Below, one piece after another: positions 8,443-17,585 of a stretch of DNA of 64,000 nucleotides. Position numbers and translations under genes: made by a program. How positions within the stretch are numbered: position 1 is the first letter of the stretch; each line of letters opens with the position of its first letter. The notes beneath the pieces are model-generated. The model searched no databases, was not told the DNA's origin, and was given only the letters and a program-made list of their open reading frames with translations. This DNA is from Bartonella sp. ML70XJBT.G (GTDB taxonomy: Bacteria > Pseudomonadota > Alphaproteobacteria > Rhizobiales > Rhizobiaceae): positions 23,006-87,005 of the forward strand of contig NZ_JAQITA010000011.1 in assembly GCF_028618575.1 (NCBI RefSeq), read 5' to 3'.

Positions 8443-10041
8443 TTAGCCGGTGAGAGCTAGGGATGAGGAGCGGCTCACTTTAAGGCTGCGCGCCTGACAT
8501 TGTGCTTCTCTGGTGAGGCTTACGGTGCTGGCAATTTCTTTTGCTTTGCTTTCCGATATGCCAAGCAGGCAAGCAAGTCTTGTATAATCTTTTTGCTCTA
8601 TGGCTTGACGATCTTCTGGTGATAGACGATTGTGTAATTGGCGTGAAAAACCGTGGAGTTGTTGTTGTAGGGCAGGAGAACGAGACAAAGCATTTTTTTG
8701 TTGTTCTACTGGTAAAGCAAAAAGGTCTTGTAGGTCTTTACTTGGTTTTGCAACAGATTGGCTCAAGCGATTTTGTTCTCTTTCATATTGTTCTAGAATT
8801 TCCTCCTTTTTTTGTTGTGCGGCTGTGCCATAATTTTTGAGTGCTTCACTCAGCTGTAAAATATGATTTTCTGCTTGCCTGCGTTTTGGACTTTTCAGAC
8901 CACATATTTTGATCCCTGCAAGCTTAGAGACTGATTGCGGTTCTTGAGAAATTTGCTCGGCAAATCCTTGTCCCAAGCTTGGATCAGCAGTGATCAAATC
9001 CATTTGTGATCTGAGGACTTTCTTGTTGCCATAGACGCGCTTTGATAAGCGTTGGATGTCTCTTTGGCTTGCTTCAACGAAGGGATCGCTTGTAACTCTT
9101 GCGAATACTTCTTCATTGCTGAGAGGTGCTAATGTTTCTTTGGGAATGAGTGTTTCTGTTAAATTTTCTACGTTTGATTTTGCAAAGCAAATGGATGCGC
9201 CGTTTTGTAATGTCTTTACTTGTTCTGGGGTGAGATCATCTTTGGGCGCGACAACGAAAGCATCATCCACCTCTATGACAAAACCTTCTGCTCCTGCACC
9301 TCTATAGATGCCATTATAGATTTCACCTTCTTTTGCTGCTACAACAAGACGATTGTTGATTTCTCCAAGTCCAGCGTTCCGCATGTTGGAGATGAACTCT
9401 TTTAAAAGCTGTGCTTTTTTTGGATGGGTCATATCTTCAAAGAGATGATGCATCGGTTCTGGATTACTACGCTGCATGGCTTGAATACTGGCTTGGGTTA
9501 AGCGCTCATGTGTTATCACAGAGAAATCAATGTTATGACCTGCAACTTGTCCAAGTTTTTCCATAAACATTCGTTGTACACGCCCATTGCCTTTTCTAAA
9601 AGGATGGGCGTGGTCGAGAAGCATATAAACGTGAGCCGCATTTGCAGCAAACTCTTGGCGCGATAAGCCTTGTAAATTGTTCTTTGTATGCAGTATTTTC
9701 TCTAATTGTCTCAATTCTTTTTGAATCTGCGCCCCTACGGCAAAAGGAACTTCATGGCCTTTGGGGCGCATGGCTGGCATACGGGCTGTAGAGCCATCTG
9801 CAAAGGTAAAAGATTTATCACGTGTCTGGCCTGCCCACTCAAAACTTTTATGGAAAAGGCTCCAGTGAATTGTTTTGAGGTAAGCGGCGTCAAGTTTTGG
9901 AGGAGCTGGTTCATAGCGAAAGTTTTCCGCTTCTTTGGCTGCATCACGGGCAACACGGTCATACAGTTTTTTGGGGTTTTTAATGCCATATTTATTTTTT
10001 AGGGTTTTGGTGTTTTTATACAGATAATTCTGCTCTAGCAT
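8443..10041 (-). CDS. bepC: BepC, Fic-OB-BID effector with non-canonical Fic motif
   Basis: This is a 532-residue protein. The Fic domain covers about 25-200, with motif HPFRKGNGRVQR at 146-157. The acidic residue normally preceding GNGR is Lys150, a known hallmark of BepC that departs from canonical AMPylating Fic proteins. An OB-fold-like segment spans about 230-300 and a BID domain about 308-412 (RVYGN). A helical tail ends SLALTG. BepC is a VirB/VirD4 effector that acts on the host actin cytoskeleton. The start MLEQNYLYKN follows an AAGGAG site and mirrors BepC starts elsewhere. The match in length, motif and active-site numbering (H146) makes this assignment strong. Confidence 0.92.
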   Translation of the reverse strand: MLEQNYLYKNTKTLKNKYGIKNPKKLYDRVARDAAKEAENFRYEPAPPKLDAAYLKTIHWSLFHKSFEWAGQTRDKSFTFADGSTARMPAMRPKGHEVPFAVGAQIQKELRQLEKILHTKNNLQGLSRQEFAANAAHVYMLLDHAHPFRKGNGRVQRMFMEKLGQVAGHNIDFSVITHERLTQASIQAMQRSNPEPMHHLFEDMTHPKKAQLLKEFISNMRNAGLGEINNRLVVAAKEGEIYNGIYRGAGAEGFVIEVDDAFVVAPKDDLTPEQVKTLQNGASICFAKSNVENLTETLIPKETLAPLSNEEVFARVTSDPFVEASQRDIQRLSKRVYGNKKVLRSQMDLITADPSLGQGFAEQISQEPQSVSKLAGIKICGLKSPKRRQAENHILQLSEALKNYGTAAQQKKEEILEQYEREQNRLSQSVAKPSKDLQDLFALPVEQQKNALSRSPALQQQLHGFSRQLHNRLSPEDRQAIEQKDYTRLACLLGISESKAKEIASTVSLTREAQCQARSLKVSRSSSLALTG

Positions 10042-10622
10042 CTATTTTCTCCTTAGAGGATAGGGGTTGGTGATGAGGGCGTGTTAAACTTTTTATGTAA
10101 AAAGTTCCCTTTCGCGTATTCTTGTGAAAGATTGGGCAGTTGGCATCATTTCCTGGCCTACAGAAAGGTAGTGTTTGCTTCCTTTGTCGGGGTGTTTTTA
10201 TAATTTTTTCTGTGAGAGGGAGAGAAGAGCTGGTTCGCGTTGTTGTGAATGCAGGTTGCTTTCGTGTATTTGGGGAAATGTTTTTTGAGAGTCTTTTTCT
10301 TTTCTGTTGGTCAGGCTGACAAAGGCAAGTTTGTCGAGGTGTTTTTTTTGCCAAAGCCCCTTGATGGAGCTTTGGAGCATGGGATTGCTGGTCATGATTG
10401 CTAGCATTGTTTTGGTTTTGCGGGCATTTTTTATAAAAACCAATAGCGTTGGGAAGTACGCGCATAAAAGCCATGTTCAAAGATTTTTCTCCCCCATATT
10501 TTTCTTGTTGGAGCATGTGAGATTCCTTGTAAATTGGCTTTTTTAAATAAAATAGATGTCTTTATCCTTTGAGAGTGTTGCTCTTGTTTTTATGATCATT
10601 CCTCATCAAGAGGTATTTTTCA
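10042..10622 (-). pseudogene. Non-coding gap between virD4 and bepC with a possible antitoxin remnant
   Basis: No intact gene is convincing here, although short minus-strand frames are open (10198-10443 and 10016-10516). About 10050-10115 on the minus strand can be read as EYAKGNFLHKKFNTP. This resembles EAYAKGNLSREEFNTL at the C-terminus of the antitoxin relic at 14336-14565, and sits in the same place just before a Fic effector start. A shifted frame upstream reads SVGQE, which fits SxxxE. I read it tentatively as a decayed VbhA/BiaA-like antitoxin of bepC, or a divergent intact one that I cannot delimit. Confidence 0.35.
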
Positions 10623-12539
10623 TTATTTCTTTGCTTTTGGAGCAAAACGGTTTTTTTCAGCAGCTGCTAACATTTCTTTTCTTCTAAAATAGATCGCACG
10701 ACCACATCGTAAAGGGGGTTGCCCTTGCATGAGAATGATTTGTTCATCTTGACGCATCTCTTGAATAATTTCGTGGGGTAAAATCAGCGCTCTCTGCTGA
10801 TAATTAATGTTGTAAGAGCTCTGTCCTAAAGACAAGCCTCTCGATTTGTTTGTTCCTGCAACCTCAACGGTCATTTGACCACAGCGCTCTGAAATATCTT
10901 TGGCTGTTTGCAGGTCTTTAATGGCGGCATAACTGACAAAGGAGCAACTTTCAAACCATGAGCGTGCACCTGATTCTCCAAAGTGATTGACCAACTGACC
11001 GGAGGATTGGTAAAAGAGCATGAGCGAAGTACCATATTTACGACCACGATCGCGTGCCTCTTCTAAAATATTCATATAACCAAGAAGATCGACTTCGTCT
11101 AAGACAAATAAAACACGTTTTTTATAGTTTCCATCAGCTGTAATCATGGCATTTAAAAAAGCACCAATAATGACTCGTCCAATTGCTGGATAACTGTTCA
11201 AAATGCTGGCAGGGAGATTGAGAAAAACGTCTGTATTGCCATTTGTAATATCTGAGGAGGCAAAATCATTGCCACAGACAAGATCAGCATAATTGGACAA
11301 AGAAAGCCATTGGGTGTCTTTTGAAGCTGTTGTGTAGACACCTGAAAAGGTTTGCTCTGCCATTTCCGTGAAAATACCAACCATTTCACGAATAAAAGGA
11401 GAAGGTGTCGTTTCTTGAATCATGCGTAATTGATTGACAATAGCTGTTTCTGATTGAGACAATATCTCACGCAATGTTTTTAAGGTACGCTCATGGTCCT
11501 CATATTCATCAGAAAATATGACATGTGCAAGAAGAGCTGTTAAAAGATTATGCGCTTGTGTCGAGAAATATTCTGCCGAAGAATTATCTGATTTTTTATC
11601 CGAGAGAAGCAATTTGGAAAAACCCACAATATTGGCTTCACGTTGTGGACGTGGGACACTGTCGTCTAAAAGCCAATCAAGGACATTAAAGGTTTTTGTT
11701 AAAATGGAATTGGGATCAAGAACAATAACATTTCTATTGCCCATTTTTTTCCGTGCAAATCTCACCATTGGGGCAACTTCGGTGGAAGGGTCAAGGCAAA
11801 CAATAGAGCCTGGATAGGTCAAACAGGTTGGAACCACTGTGCTGGTTGTTTTGTAGCCACCAGAACCAGCAAAAAAAATCATATGGGTTGAACCAAAATC
11901 AAGATTAAAGGTGAGGAGGGGAACTTTTCCACCTTTTCCCCACGTCATCTTATTGCCAGGTGCAAAAGGAATATTACACACACTGTCTTTATCAACACGG
12001 TATCTCTCTCCAACAACAATTTGGCCGTTGGCAGGAAAAATTTTAGCTGCCTCTGTTAACTTCATCCATGAAGCATCACCGAAAACGCCTTTTTTGGCAC
12101 GCTTGACCTTGTTCTTGTATGGAGAGGCTGTAATAAGTTGCACTGATAAAAGGGCGAAGCTGATGATGATACCAAAGACAACCATGGGGTCCATGAACTT
12201 GAGGGCATAACTCCAAGTTATCCCTTGTTGACCAACATAAGGACTTAAGCGTTGTATCTCTCTGCCAATATGATAGAGAGCGGTGATGCAAAAAAAGACA
12301 GTTGAGACAAATGTAATTGCTTTGCGTAGATACAGTTTTTGGGAGAGACTATAAAGCAGCGATATGCTGGTAACCATAACCAGTGTTAATAAAGGTTCTG
12401 AACGAATATACCAATAAAGTTGCGTGCTATCCAGCCCATTTGTGGCAAAAGTCAATAAATGAGGAATAAGGAATATTGTTAAAATCCCTAAAGCAATTGG
12501 CGCTAAAATAAGCGCCATCTGTGTTTTTGTATATTTCAT
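10623..12539 (-). CDS. virD4: VirD4, type IV secretion coupling protein
   Basis: With the start at 12539 (MKYTKTQMAL) the protein has 638 residues, as expected for VirD4. The open frame extends 46 codons upstream. Membrane segments lie at about 8-32 and in the next 100 residues. The Walker A motif GSGGYKTT is at 225-232, and a Walker B-like FVLDEVD lies further on. As the inner-membrane ATPase of the TraG/VirD4 family it recognises BID substrates and passes them to the VirB channel. It sits between the BepA genes and bepC, and is the only coupling protein in the window, so it may serve the Vbh channel too. Confidence 0.93.
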   Translation of the reverse strand: MKYTKTQMALILAPIALGILTIFLIPHLLTFATNGLDSTQLYWYIRSEPLLTLVMVTSISLLYSLSQKLYLRKAITFVSTVFFCITALYHIGREIQRLSPYVGQQGITWSYALKFMDPMVVFGIIISFALLSVQLITASPYKNKVKRAKKGVFGDASWMKLTEAAKIFPANGQIVVGERYRVDKDSVCNIPFAPGNKMTWGKGGKVPLLTFNLDFGSTHMIFFAGSGGYKTTSTVVPTCLTYPGSIVCLDPSTEVAPMVRFARKKMGNRNVIVLDPNSILTKTFNVLDWLLDDSVPRPQREANIVGFSKLLLSDKKSDNSSAEYFSTQAHNLLTALLAHVIFSDEYEDHERTLKTLREILSQSETAIVNQLRMIQETTPSPFIREMVGIFTEMAEQTFSGVYTTASKDTQWLSLSNYADLVCGNDFASSDITNGNTDVFLNLPASILNSYPAIGRVIIGAFLNAMITADGNYKKRVLFVLDEVDLLGYMNILEEARDRGRKYGTSLMLFYQSSGQLVNHFGESGARSWFESCSFVSYAAIKDLQTAKDISERCGQMTVEVAGTNKSRGLSLGQSSYNINYQQRALILPHEIIQEMRQDEQIILMQGQPPLRCGRAIYFRRKEMLAAAEKNRFAPKAKK

Positions 12540-12690
12540 TTGTATCTGACTCTCAGTTTTCTCCAGATCTGGTGTCATCCATATTTTACGGTGACAAGGT
12601 TCTAAACAGTTTGCCTCTTTCACGCTTTGAGAGAATGTCGAAACATCTCTTGGTATGCTGTTGCAATAAAGCGACAAAACGTCATTGCCT

Positions 12691-14325
12691 TTAGCTCGCT
12701 ATAGCCAGTGTTTTTGCACAATAGAGCGTACGTTCTTGGTTGTTCTGGTATGCTTCTTTGCTTTTCTGAACGGTTTGTGTAATTTCTTGTGCTTTATTGA
12801 CAGATGTGCCAAGAGCTTGCGCGAGTGCTTCATGATCACCATTTTTGATTGCTCTATGCTCTTGTGCGGAAAGACGAGCATTGACGCTTTTTGTAAAATT
12901 GCTGAGTTCTTTTTGAAGACTAGGATTGCTCGCTAAAGCCTCTTGCTGTAATTCTTTTGGCAAGGCGAGGACATCTTGCAAGCTTTGACTTGGCTTCTCT
13001 ACTGCTGTTGCGCGGCGATTTTGTTCTCTTTGATGCTCTTGTGTGATTTCTTTTTCAGCATGTTGTACCGCATGGGTAAAATTCATAATTGCAGCACAGA
13101 GTAGCTCAACATGATTTTTAGCATTTGCGCGTGTATGACTTTGTAGACCACATAAACTGAAACCTGCAAGTGGAGCAACAGAATGCGGTACTTGTTCAAT
13201 CTGATTGGCGATATGTTGACCACAACTTGGATTTTTAATAATCGCAATCATTTTATCATCACATTTTTTCGAGCTGCCATAAACAGTTTTCGACAACTGT
13301 TTGAGTTGTTTGCGACTTGTCTGGACACAGGCGTCTTCGGCAATTAATTCCACCATTTCGCTTTTTGTCAGAGGGGCTAATGTTTCTTTAGGGATAAGGG
13401 TGTTCTCCAGATCTCTGCCTTTGGGAGCGGTAAAGGTAAATTTATCACCAGGTTGTAATGTTTTTAATTGTTCTGGGGTGAGATGCTCTTTATTGCCGAT
13501 GATGTAAGCACCTTTTACGTTGAAGGCGAAGCTGTTAAAACCAGCACCTCTATAGGTGCCCGTGTAAGTTTTACCTTCTTTTGCAACCATAACAGGACGA
13601 TCACTTACATTGCGTCCAAGAGCTTTCATATTGCCCATAAATTCTTGTAAAAGCCCAATTTTTTCTGGATTGGAGATATCCTCAAACAGATGTTGCATAG
13701 GCTCTAGATCGCCTTTTTCTGCTACTGCAACACTGGCGAGCATCATGCGTTCTTTGGTAACAAGCGAAAAGTCAAGCTGATGTCCTGCTGCAAGAGAGAG
13801 ATTTTCAAAAAATACCCGCTGTGTGCGTCCATTGCCTTCTCTGAATGGGTGAATTTGGTTGAGAGCATTAAATAAGTCTATTGCTTCAGTGTTAAATTCT
13901 TCACGCGTTAAGCCTCGCAAATTATCTTTTTCTGCAAGTGTTTGCTCTAATCTTTGTAAGCCTTCTTGGACTTCATCACCGATTGCAAAAGGATGTTCCC
14001 AGCCCGTTCTTTTCATTTCGGGCATGGCGGCTGTGGTGCCATCTGCAAATGTGAAAGGGATATGGCGGGGATGTCCAGCCCATTCAAAGGTATTGTGAAA
14101 TAACTGTTTATGAATATGGCATAGATAGGCGCTATCAAAATATTCTGGGAGGGGTTCTTTCCGCAGATCACCCATTGCTTGTGCCGTATCATGTGAGCAT
14201 TTTTCCAGAAAGGATTTTAAGTCTTTTATTCCATATTTATTTTTGAGTGTTGTCGTTTTAGGATAGACATAATGATGAGGTGAAGGGGTGGATATATTTT
14301 TTGTTTTTGCTTTGGCTTTTGGCAT
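12691..14325 (-). CDS. bepA: BepA paralogue with canonical Fic motif (Fic-OB-BID)
   Basis: I choose the ATG at 14325 (MPKAKAKTKN) because it follows AAGGAAGG and gives 544 residues, the same as the neighbouring paralogue. The longer open frame to 14397 starts inside the antitoxin relic. The Fic domain carries [12 protein letters not shown] at 159-170, fully canonical for AMP transfer. An OB-like segment and a BID domain (about 305-412, TVYGS) follow, and the protein ends TLAIAS. BepA of B. henselae protects endothelial cells through its BID domain. The small antitoxin gene just upstream is frameshifted, so this intact Fic domain has no functional cis partner. Confidence 0.9.
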   Translation of the reverse strand: MPKAKAKTKNISTPSPHHYVYPKTTTLKNKYGIKDLKSFLEKCSHDTAQAMGDLRKEPLPEYFDSAYLCHIHKQLFHNTFEWAGHPRHIPFTFADGTTAAMPEMKRTGWEHPFAIGDEVQEGLQRLEQTLAEKDNLRGLTREEFNTEAIDLFNALNQIHPFREGNGRTQRVFFENLSLAAGHQLDFSLVTKERMMLASVAVAEKGDLEPMQHLFEDISNPEKIGLLQEFMGNMKALGRNVSDRPVMVAKEGKTYTGTYRGAGFNSFAFNVKGAYIIGNKEHLTPEQLKTLQPGDKFTFTAPKGRDLENTLIPKETLAPLTKSEMVELIAEDACVQTSRKQLKQLSKTVYGSSKKCDDKMIAIIKNPSCGQHIANQIEQVPHSVAPLAGFSLCGLQSHTRANAKNHVELLCAAIMNFTHAVQHAEKEITQEHQREQNRRATAVEKPSQSLQDVLALPKELQQEALASNPSLQKELSNFTKSVNARLSAQEHRAIKNGDHEALAQALGTSVNKAQEITQTVQKSKEAYQNNQERTLYCAKTLAIAS

Positions 14326-14335
14326 TGTTCCTTCC

Positions 14336-14565
14336 TTATAATTTAGCATTTTCCATAAGGGTGTTAAATTCCTCTCGTGAAAGATTGCCCTTCGCATATG
14401 CTTCTAAAATGTTAAGTGTTTTGCAATGAAGCATTATCCTTGCAAATGCATGGGCATTGACAGCGAGGCAAACTGTTCTCTGTATTTTGGCAAGTCTTCT
14501 CGCATCAAAAGAATGGCTTGCTGTGTTTTCGTGTTTTGCATTGGCTCTTCCTTTCGGTTTTTCAT
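14336..14565 (-). pseudogene. Decayed BiaA-type Fic antitoxin
   Basis: The relic sits directly before the canonical BepA copy and aligns with the biaA gene at 16274-16441. Reading from the ATG at 14565, the first part (MREDLPKYREQ) matches MTPEELKKRREA. A one-base deletion then shifts the frame, and the rest reads VNAHAFARIMLHCKTLNILEAYAKGNLS, aligned to VNSHPFEGITLHC and onward. The inhibitory motif S-x3-E-G has become A-x3-A-R. The original frame ends in a stop soon after the shift. The relic is therefore broken twice: by frameshift and by loss of the key Glu. Confidence 0.8.
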
Positions 14566-14589
14566 TGGGTATGTGGTAAAGTGCTCCTT

Positions 14590-16224
14590 TTAGCTGGCCA
14601 TAGCGAGCGCATTGGAGTGATTGAGTCTGCGTGTGTGGACTTGCTGATGTGCTTCTTTGGCTTTTTGAACAGTCTCAGTAATTTCTTGTGCTTTCTGTTG
14701 TGATACACCAATATTTTGCGCAAGGGTTGCATAATCCTTCTGTCTGATTGCCCTACATTCCTCGGCTGAGAGACGATGCTCTAATTGGCACACAAAAGTG
14801 CATAGCTCTTGGCACATCATGGGATTTTGGGATAAGACCTCTTTTTGTGCTTGGGGTGATAAGCAAAAGAGATCTTGCAAGTTTTTACTCGGCTTCTCTA
14901 TCGCTTTTGCGCAGCGTTCTTGTTCAAGTTGATAGTTTTTAGTGATGGCATAATGCATATATTCTACAGCATGTCCAAAATTCCTCACAGCATGAGGGAG
15001 CATAGCAAGATGATTTCGCGCGTTTACACGTGTTTGATTTTGCAGACCGCATACACTCAAACCGGCAAGAGGAGAAATAGAGCTGGGAGATTGTTGGATC
15101 TGATCGACAAGCTGTTGAGTTAGGCTTGGATTTTTAAGAATTTCTGCCATCTGTTTATTTAATGCTTGTGATGTTCCATAAATGGTTTTTGATAACTGTT
15201 GAACTTGAGTTCGCGCTGTGTGGACACGAGCACTTTCTCTCACCCTTTCTTCTTGTTCATGGGCTGTGAGAGGGGCTAATATCTCTTTGGGGATGAGTAT
15301 GTTCTCAAAGTCCCTACTGTTTGGGGCGGTAAAGGTAAACTTATCACCGAGTTGTAATGTTTTTACTTGTTCTGGGGTGAGATTATCTTTGTTGCCAATG
15401 ATGTAAGTACCATGCGCCTCGAGAAAAAAGTGATTAAAACCAACACCTTTATAGATCCCTGTGTAGGTTTCTCCTGCTTTTGTCGCTATTACGAGATGAT
15501 TATTCACATTGCGCCCAGTCGCTTTCATATTGTCCAAAAATTCTTTTAAAAGAATCGTTTTTTCTGGATTGGAGATATCCTCAAACAGATGTTGCATAGG
15601 CTCTAGATCACCTCTTTCGGATTCTGAGACATTGGCAAACATTATGCGCTCTCTGGTGGCAAGCGAAAAGTCTAGCTGGTGTCCTGCTGCGCGAGCAAGC
15701 TTTTCCAAAAACAACAGCGCTGCGTGTTCATTGCCATCTATAAATGGGTGTATTTGTTTGAGAGTGGTAAATAATCCCATTGCTTCATTGATAAATTCTT
15801 TGCGCGTTAAGTCTTGCAAATTGTTTTTTTCGGAAAGCTGTTGATCAAATTTTTGCAAGCTTTCTAGGATGTCTTCATCACGTACAAAAATTCTTTCTCC
15901 TTCCATTCTTTTCATTTCTGGCATGGCGGCAATGCTGTCGTCGGCAAAGGTGAAGGGGGCACTGCGTAGCTTTCCAGCCCATTCAAAAGTATTTTTAAAT
16001 AACTGGTGATGAAGATGGCAGAGATACCTGGAATCAAAATATTCTGGGAGGGACTCTTTCCGCAGATCTTTTGTCGCTTTTTCTATATCATACGAAGATT
16101 TTTCTCGAAAAAGTTGTAGATCTGTTTCGCCATATTTATTTTTGAGTATGTTGGTACCAGGATAGAGATAATGATGGGGTGAGGGCTGATCTCTATTTTT
16201 TGTCTTTGCTTTGGCTTTTGGCAT
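14590..16224 (-). CDS. bepA: BepA paralogue with degenerate Fic motif (Fic-OB-BID)
   Basis: This 544-residue protein is co-linear with the paralogue at 12691 and has the same MPKAKAKTKN start after AAGGAAG. The Fic motif region reads HPFIDGNEHAAL at 159-170. His159, Phe161, Asp163, Gly164 and Asn165 remain, but Gly166 is Glu, Arg167 is His and Arg170 is Leu. The anion-binding GNGR turn and distal Arg are thus lost, and AMP transfer should be impaired. The OB-like part and BID domain (about 305-412, TIYGT) look intact, and the tail ends ALAMAS, so secretion and BID-mediated functions may persist. It follows biaA. Confidence 0.88.
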   Translation of the reverse strand: MPKAKAKTKNRDQPSPHHYLYPGTNILKNKYGETDLQLFREKSSYDIEKATKDLRKESLPEYFDSRYLCHLHHQLFKNTFEWAGKLRSAPFTFADDSIAAMPEMKRMEGERIFVRDEDILESLQKFDQQLSEKNNLQDLTRKEFINEAMGLFTTLKQIHPFIDGNEHAALLFLEKLARAAGHQLDFSLATRERIMFANVSESERGDLEPMQHLFEDISNPEKTILLKEFLDNMKATGRNVNNHLVIATKAGETYTGIYKGVGFNHFFLEAHGTYIIGNKDNLTPEQVKTLQLGDKFTFTAPNSRDFENILIPKEILAPLTAHEQEERVRESARVHTARTQVQQLSKTIYGTSQALNKQMAEILKNPSLTQQLVDQIQQSPSSISPLAGLSVCGLQNQTRVNARNHLAMLPHAVRNFGHAVEYMHYAITKNYQLEQERCAKAIEKPSKNLQDLFCLSPQAQKEVLSQNPMMCQELCTFVCQLEHRLSAEECRAIRQKDYATLAQNIGVSQQKAQEITETVQKAKEAHQQVHTRRLNHSNALAMAS

Positions 16225-16273
16225 CGTTTCTTCCTTAGAATATAGCGTTGTCCATAAGGGTGTAAAATTTCTC

Positions 16274-16441
16274 TCATGAAATATTTCCCCTCACATATGC
16301 TTCTAAAATTGTAAGTGTTTCGCAATGAAGTGTTATTCCTTCAAAGGGGTGGCTGTTGACGGCTGCATCAACTGCTTCACGGCGCTTTTTCAGTTCTTCT
16401 GGAGTCATTGATAAAGGATTTCTTAGCGCCTTCATTGGCAT
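16274..16441 (-). CDS. biaA: BiaA, VbhA-like small Fic antitoxin
   Basis: This 55-residue gene begins MPMKALRNPL after AAAGGAAG. Residues 30-35 read SHPFEG, matching the class I Fic antitoxin motif S/T-x3-E-G/N, whose Glu blocks the Fic active site. It is placed immediately upstream of a Fic effector gene, as vbhA is upstream of vbhT. A TGA replaces what is CGA in the paralogous relic, ending the protein about 14 codons early. The core helix is complete, so inhibition is probably retained. Its cis partner has a damaged Fic motif, which suggests it could act in trans on the other BepA. Confidence 0.8.
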   Translation of the reverse strand: MPMKALRNPLSMTPEELKKRREAVDAAVNSHPFEGITLHCETLTILEAYVRGNIS

Positions 16442-16507
16442 TTATTCTTCCTTTCCACTTTTTCAAGAATTGCCTTAAAAAAAACTTTTTTAGAAGGCAT
16501 GGCTTTT

Positions 16508-17584
16508 TTAGTTTCCCCCAAAGATGTTTCGTTGTTTAAACGGATCATAATAGATTTCCGTCACCTTAAATTTTCCTTCAATCCGTTTGCATTGAATGAT
16601 GATGTCAATCATTGAAATTAGCAGACCACGGATATCATCACGCTCTAAATCACTTCCTCCCTCACTTTCTTTGACCAAGAGGGTCATTTGTTCAAAGGCA
16701 GCAAGTGCTGTTGAGGCATGAACCGTCGTGATCGAGCCAGGGTGACCTGAATTGACATTGCGGATATAATAAAAGGCTGTACCATCTCGAAGTTCTTGTA
16801 AAAGAATGCGATCAGGACGCATGCGTAATGCAGATTCAAGCAGCTCTTTTGGACCAACAGAGGATAAACCTTGACCATCTTTTGAATAGATCATAGAAAC
16901 ATGATTTTGTTGAGGCACAACCAATTCTTGTGTGTCTTCAATGGTAATAATACGCTCATCATCAGGAATTTTAGCAATTAATGCTTTGGACAAGGTTGTC
17001 TTTCCCGAGCCGGTTTTACCAGCAATCAGAATATTTTTTTGGCACGCTACAGCCTGATTTAAAAAGGAGACAAAGTCCTTGTTACAGTAAGCGTCTACTA
17101 AGCCATGCTCAACGCTTTTAAGTTCGTTAAAACGTGAGCGATAATCCCTTAAGGGCGTAAATGATATTTGCTCACACAGCGAAAAGAGACCATTTTTAGC
17201 AAGATCTTCAAGAGAAAAATTTCGTGATGAAGGTTTGCGAATTGTCATACTGATGGTGTCTTTTTCGACCGCTGGAGGAATGACAATTTGAATACGCTCA
17301 TTACCAGGGAGGGTCGCAGATAAGACGGGATTCTTATCCGATATATTTTGCTTCGAATAGGACGCGACAACTTTAGCTATCCCCATAAGCTCATGAAACG
17401 AGAGAGCAGGAACTTCTACGGTTTTCCAGCCTTCAATTCCTTCCGTCATCACTTGATAGGGACGATTGATGACAATTTCAAAAAGGCTCTCATCTTGCAA
17501 AAAAGCATTGATGGGTTCAAGTTTTGTTAAAACAATGGCAATGGTTTCATTGTTTGAATGGTGTAAGTCTTGGTTCATGTTCAA
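16508..17584 (-). CDS. virB11: VirB11, hexameric secretion ATPase
   Basis: This is a 358-residue cytosolic ATPase of the VirB11/GspE family. Walker A (GKTGSGKTT) lies at about 189-197, with an Asp/Glu-box ITIEDTQELV and a His-box GHPGSITTVHAS downstream. It powers pilus assembly and substrate transfer with VirB4 and VirD4. It is the last gene of the virB2-virB11 operon and starts one base after the virB10 stop. It is similar over its length to the Vbh copy at 33806. Confidence 0.95.
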   Translation of the reverse strand: MNMNQDLHHSNNETIAIVLTKLEPINAFLQDESLFEIVINRPYQVMTEGIEGWKTVEVPALSFHELMGIAKVVASYSKQNISDKNPVLSATLPGNERIQIVIPPAVEKDTISMTIRKPSSRNFSLEDLAKNGLFSLCEQISFTPLRDYRSRFNELKSVEHGLVDAYCNKDFVSFLNQAVACQKNILIAGKTGSGKTTLSKALIAKIPDDERIITIEDTQELVVPQQNHVSMIYSKDGQGLSSVGPKELLESALRMRPDRILLQELRDGTAFYYIRNVNSGHPGSITTVHASTALAAFEQMTLLVKESEGGSDLERDDIRGLLISMIDIIIQCKRIEGKFKVTEIYYDPFKQRNIFGGN

Positions 17585-17585
17585 A

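Noticed and set aside
10016..10516. 166-codon frame upstream of bepC
   Set aside because: It overlaps the bepC start, has no recognisable domain or ribosome site, and its Arg/Gln/Pro-rich composition looks random. The gap is treated as non-coding with a possible antitoxin remnant.
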